This document shows, in pieces, positions 7,686 to 8,331 of a stretch of 8,331 nt of DNA. Made by a program: the position numbers and the translations under genes. The stretch is from Bacillota bacterium. GTDB taxonomy: Bacteria; Bacillota; Sulfobacillia; Symbiobacteriales; Symbiobacteriaceae. Below the pieces are notes generated by a model. That model saw nothing but the letters and a program-made list of their open reading frames with translations. It had not been told where the DNA came from and did not search any database. The stretch spans positions 1-8,331 of the forward strand of contig JAQBPS010000322.1 of NCBI GenBank assembly GCA_028287415.1. The letters run 5' to 3'. Position 1 is the stretch's first letter. Every line of letters begins with the position of its first letter.

Positions 7686-7693
7686 CCTCCCTT
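7686..7693 (-). promoter_or_regulatory. Ribosome binding site of the S8 protease
   Basis: On the minus strand AAGGGAGG precedes the ATG at 7679 by 6 nt. The in-frame TTG two codons upstream (7685-7683) directly abuts this site, so it cannot be the start. The ATG also gives a normal signal peptide beginning MKR. Confidence 0.9.
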
Positions 7694-7734
7694 TCGCTGA
7701 GGGAATAGTCCGGCAGTGGGCGCCGGTGGTTACC

Positions 7735-7763
7735 AGAATACACGGGTTTGGGAAATCCAGGAA
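7735..7763 (-). promoter_or_regulatory. Possible weak promoter of the S8 protease
   Basis: On the minus strand a TATTCT (7740-7735) resembles a -10 box, with TTCCTG (7763-7758) 17 nt upstream as a poor -35 match. It would give an untranslated leader of about 50 nt. This is the best candidate I see upstream of the gene, but it is weak and may be chance. Confidence 0.22.
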
Positions 7764-7813
7764 TGCGTGAGGATGGTTTCTCCTGGGGGGTTAAGCGGTC
7801 TCAAGGCGCGACG

Positions 7814-7840
7814 GAGCCCGGTAGATGATCTACCGGGCTC
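7814..7840. repeat. 12-bp perfect palindrome with 3-nt loop
   Basis: GAGCCCGGTAGA (7814-7825) and its complement (7829-7840) flank TGA. It lies 135 nt upstream of the protease start. The plus-strand side is followed by a loosely T-rich GGATTGTGCGTGTTGTT; the minus-strand side is followed by CCGTCGCGCC with no T run. It could be a terminator-like hairpin lacking a proper tail (limiting read-through from the gene at the right edge), an operator for the protease gene, or a repeat. The sequence alone does not decide. Confidence 0.6.
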
Positions 7841-7859
7841 GGATTGTGCGTGTTGTTAA

Positions 7860-7904
7860 GCCTGGGCTGGCGATGTAGTGCGCGGGCAGTTTATATGGCC
7901 ACGG
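7860..7904 (+). repeat. Direct repeat copy 1 (45 nt)
   Basis: This begins GCCTGGGCTGGCGATGTAG and ends TTTATATGGCCACGG. It differs from copy 2 (8058-8102) at three positions, so about 42 of 45 bases match. It leads straight into an AT-rich inverted repeat. It sits in the non-coding stretch between the protease gene and the right-edge gene. Confidence 0.85.
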
Positions 7905-8005
7905 GTTTCACGGCTTCCACAGATTTGGCATACAAACACAGATGACCAGGTGAATATGTTTTTATGTATTTATGTTCGAATCAGTGAAATCTGTGGCTAA
8001 TAAAT
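7888..8005. repeat. AT-rich inverted-repeat element related to the one upstream of def
   Basis: Perfect 10-nt arms CCACAGATTT (7917-7926) and AAATCTGTGG (7987-7996) surround a 60-nt AT-rich centre. The left flank shows degenerate units of about 10 nt: CCACGGGTTT, CACGGCTT, CCACAGATTT. AAATCTGTG also occurs in the right arm of the element upstream of def (2051-2059). The outer TTTATATGGCCAC on the left is echoed by GTGGCTAATAAA on the right. It has no coding capacity and is best viewed as a short dispersed palindromic repeat. Confidence 0.65.
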
Positions 8006-8031
8006 GACTGATTCATGAGCTATTTCTCAGT

Positions 8032-8048
8032 GTACAAGGCGCTTGTAC
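8032..8048. repeat. Short palindrome GTACAAG-GCG-CTTGTAC
   Basis: A perfect 7-bp inverted repeat with a 3-nt centre, just before copy 2 of the direct repeat. It could be a small hairpin or a dimeric repressor site, but no gene start lies close enough to support an operator role. Confidence 0.4.
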
Positions 8049-8057
8049 GTGACCCTC

Positions 8058-8102
8058 GCCTGGGCTGACGATGTAGCGCGCGGGCACTTTATATGGCCAC
8101 GG
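8058..8102 (+). repeat. Direct repeat copy 2 (45 nt)
   Basis: This is the second copy of the repeat at 7860-7904, starting 198 nt later. Here the 3' half forms the left arm of the nested hairpin at 8074-8166 instead of an AT-rich element. Confidence 0.85.
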
Positions 8103-8166
8103 AGTTCCGCAAACTCCGCGGCCATAAAAGGATCGGAAACTGCCCGCTGCTTTTCACCGCGCGCTA
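8074..8166. repeat. Nested long hairpin overlapping the stop codon of the right-edge gene
   Basis: Three paired blocks nest inside each other. The outer pair is TAGCGCGCGG (8074-8083) with CCGCGCGCTA (8157-8166), perfect over 10 nt. The middle pair is GGGCA-C-TT (8082-8089) with AACTGCCC (8138-8145), one mismatch and sharing two bases with the outer block. The inner pair is TATGGCCACGGAGTT (8092-8106) with 8112-8126, 14 of 15 matching, around a CCGCA loop. The right arm contains extra unpaired bases. The TAG stop of the minus-strand gene is at 8166-8164. No T run follows on either strand, so it is not a classic terminator. Confidence 0.75.
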
Positions 8167-8331
8167 TTCAACGGTCCGCTCCCCCGGGACCGCCAGGCAT
8201 TCATCCGCGCACCGCGTCACTGACACCGGCAGCTCCGGCCGCACGGCCACGGCCTCAAGCAGCTGCCGCGCCCAGGGATCATGCGAGACCGCAAGCGACC
8301 GGACCGTCGCTTCGGCGGCCGTCACATCCTT
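8164..8331 (-). CDS. C-terminal end of an unrecognised protein, truncated by the window edge
   Basis: An open frame enters from the right edge and stops at TAG (8166-8164), leaving 55 residues. About 80% of third codon positions are G or C, as expected for a real gene here, and no stop interrupts it. The visible tail (DPWARQLLEAVAVRPELPV, then two cysteines in TRCADEC, ending GERTVE) matches no family I can name. It reads in the same direction as the S8 protease, 484 nt upstream of its ATG, so the two need not share a transcript. The stop codon lies inside a repeat-type hairpin, hinting that the C-terminus may have been reset by repeat insertion. Confidence 0.55.
   Translation of the reverse strand, partial: KDVTAAEATVRSLAVSHDPWARQLLEAVAVRPELPVSVTRCADECLAVPGERTVE

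Larger units (their letters stand above)
7680..8163. other. 484-nt intergenic region rich in repeats
   Basis: No convincing gene lies here. It holds the protease leader, a 12-bp palindrome, two 45-nt direct repeats, an AT-rich inverted repeat, a 7-bp palindrome and a nested hairpin. The base composition from about 7920 to 8030 is much more AT-rich than the coding DNA. Confidence 0.8.

Noticed and set aside
5913..7700. A 595-codon plus-strand open frame opposite the S8 protease
   Set aside because: The product is repetitive in Gly, Val, Asp and His with no motif, and the minus strand carries a complete signal peptide and catalytic triad. Long antisense frames are expected in GC-rich coding DNA.
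7860..8166. A CRISPR array
   Set aside because: There are only two direct copies, with a 153-nt spacer that itself contains an inverted repeat, and no cas gene is visible.

Overview
The window is GC-rich bacterial chromosome. It has strong purine-rich Shine-Dalgarno sites, occasional GTG and TTG starts, and the gene order priA - def - fmt - zinc metallopeptidase. That order is familiar from Firmicutes of the clostridial type. High GC with this layout suggests a GC-rich Firmicute such as Symbiobacterium or a relative; this is inference, not a sequence match.

Left part (1-4520, all + strand). The 3' three quarters of priA (replication-restart helicase) runs in from the left edge. A previously easy-to-miss 53-codon membrane mini-protein follows, with its own ribosome binding site. 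Next is an AT-rich inverted-repeat element of about 140 nt, then def (peptide deformylase) and fmt (methionyl-tRNA formyltransferase), only 3 nt apart. After a 107-nt gap comes a membrane zinc metallopeptidase of the YugP family. A strong intrinsic terminator closes the block. Fmt adds the formyl group to initiator Met-tRNA and Def removes it from new proteins, so the pair handles both ends of formyl-methionine metabolism.

Middle (4533-7679, - strand). One large gene encodes a secreted S8 (subtilisin-like) protease of 1048 residues. It has a signal peptide, a propeptide, a complete Asp/His/Ser triad with a long insertion between Asp and His, and about 450 residues of C-terminal beta-rich domains. 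It converges on the metallopeptidase and shares the terminator region.

Right part (7680-8331). The 484-nt intergenic stretch is dense in repeats: a 12-bp palindrome, two copies of a 45-nt direct repeat (about 93% identical), an AT-rich inverted repeat related to the one upstream of def, and a long nested hairpin. The last 168 bases are the 3' end of an unrecognised minus-strand gene, whose stop codon lies inside that hairpin.

I see no CRISPR array, tRNA, rRNA, transposase or phage gene, and no multi-gene novel system. The items most worth following up are the small membrane protein, the dispersed palindromic repeat family and the domain architecture of the S8 protease.
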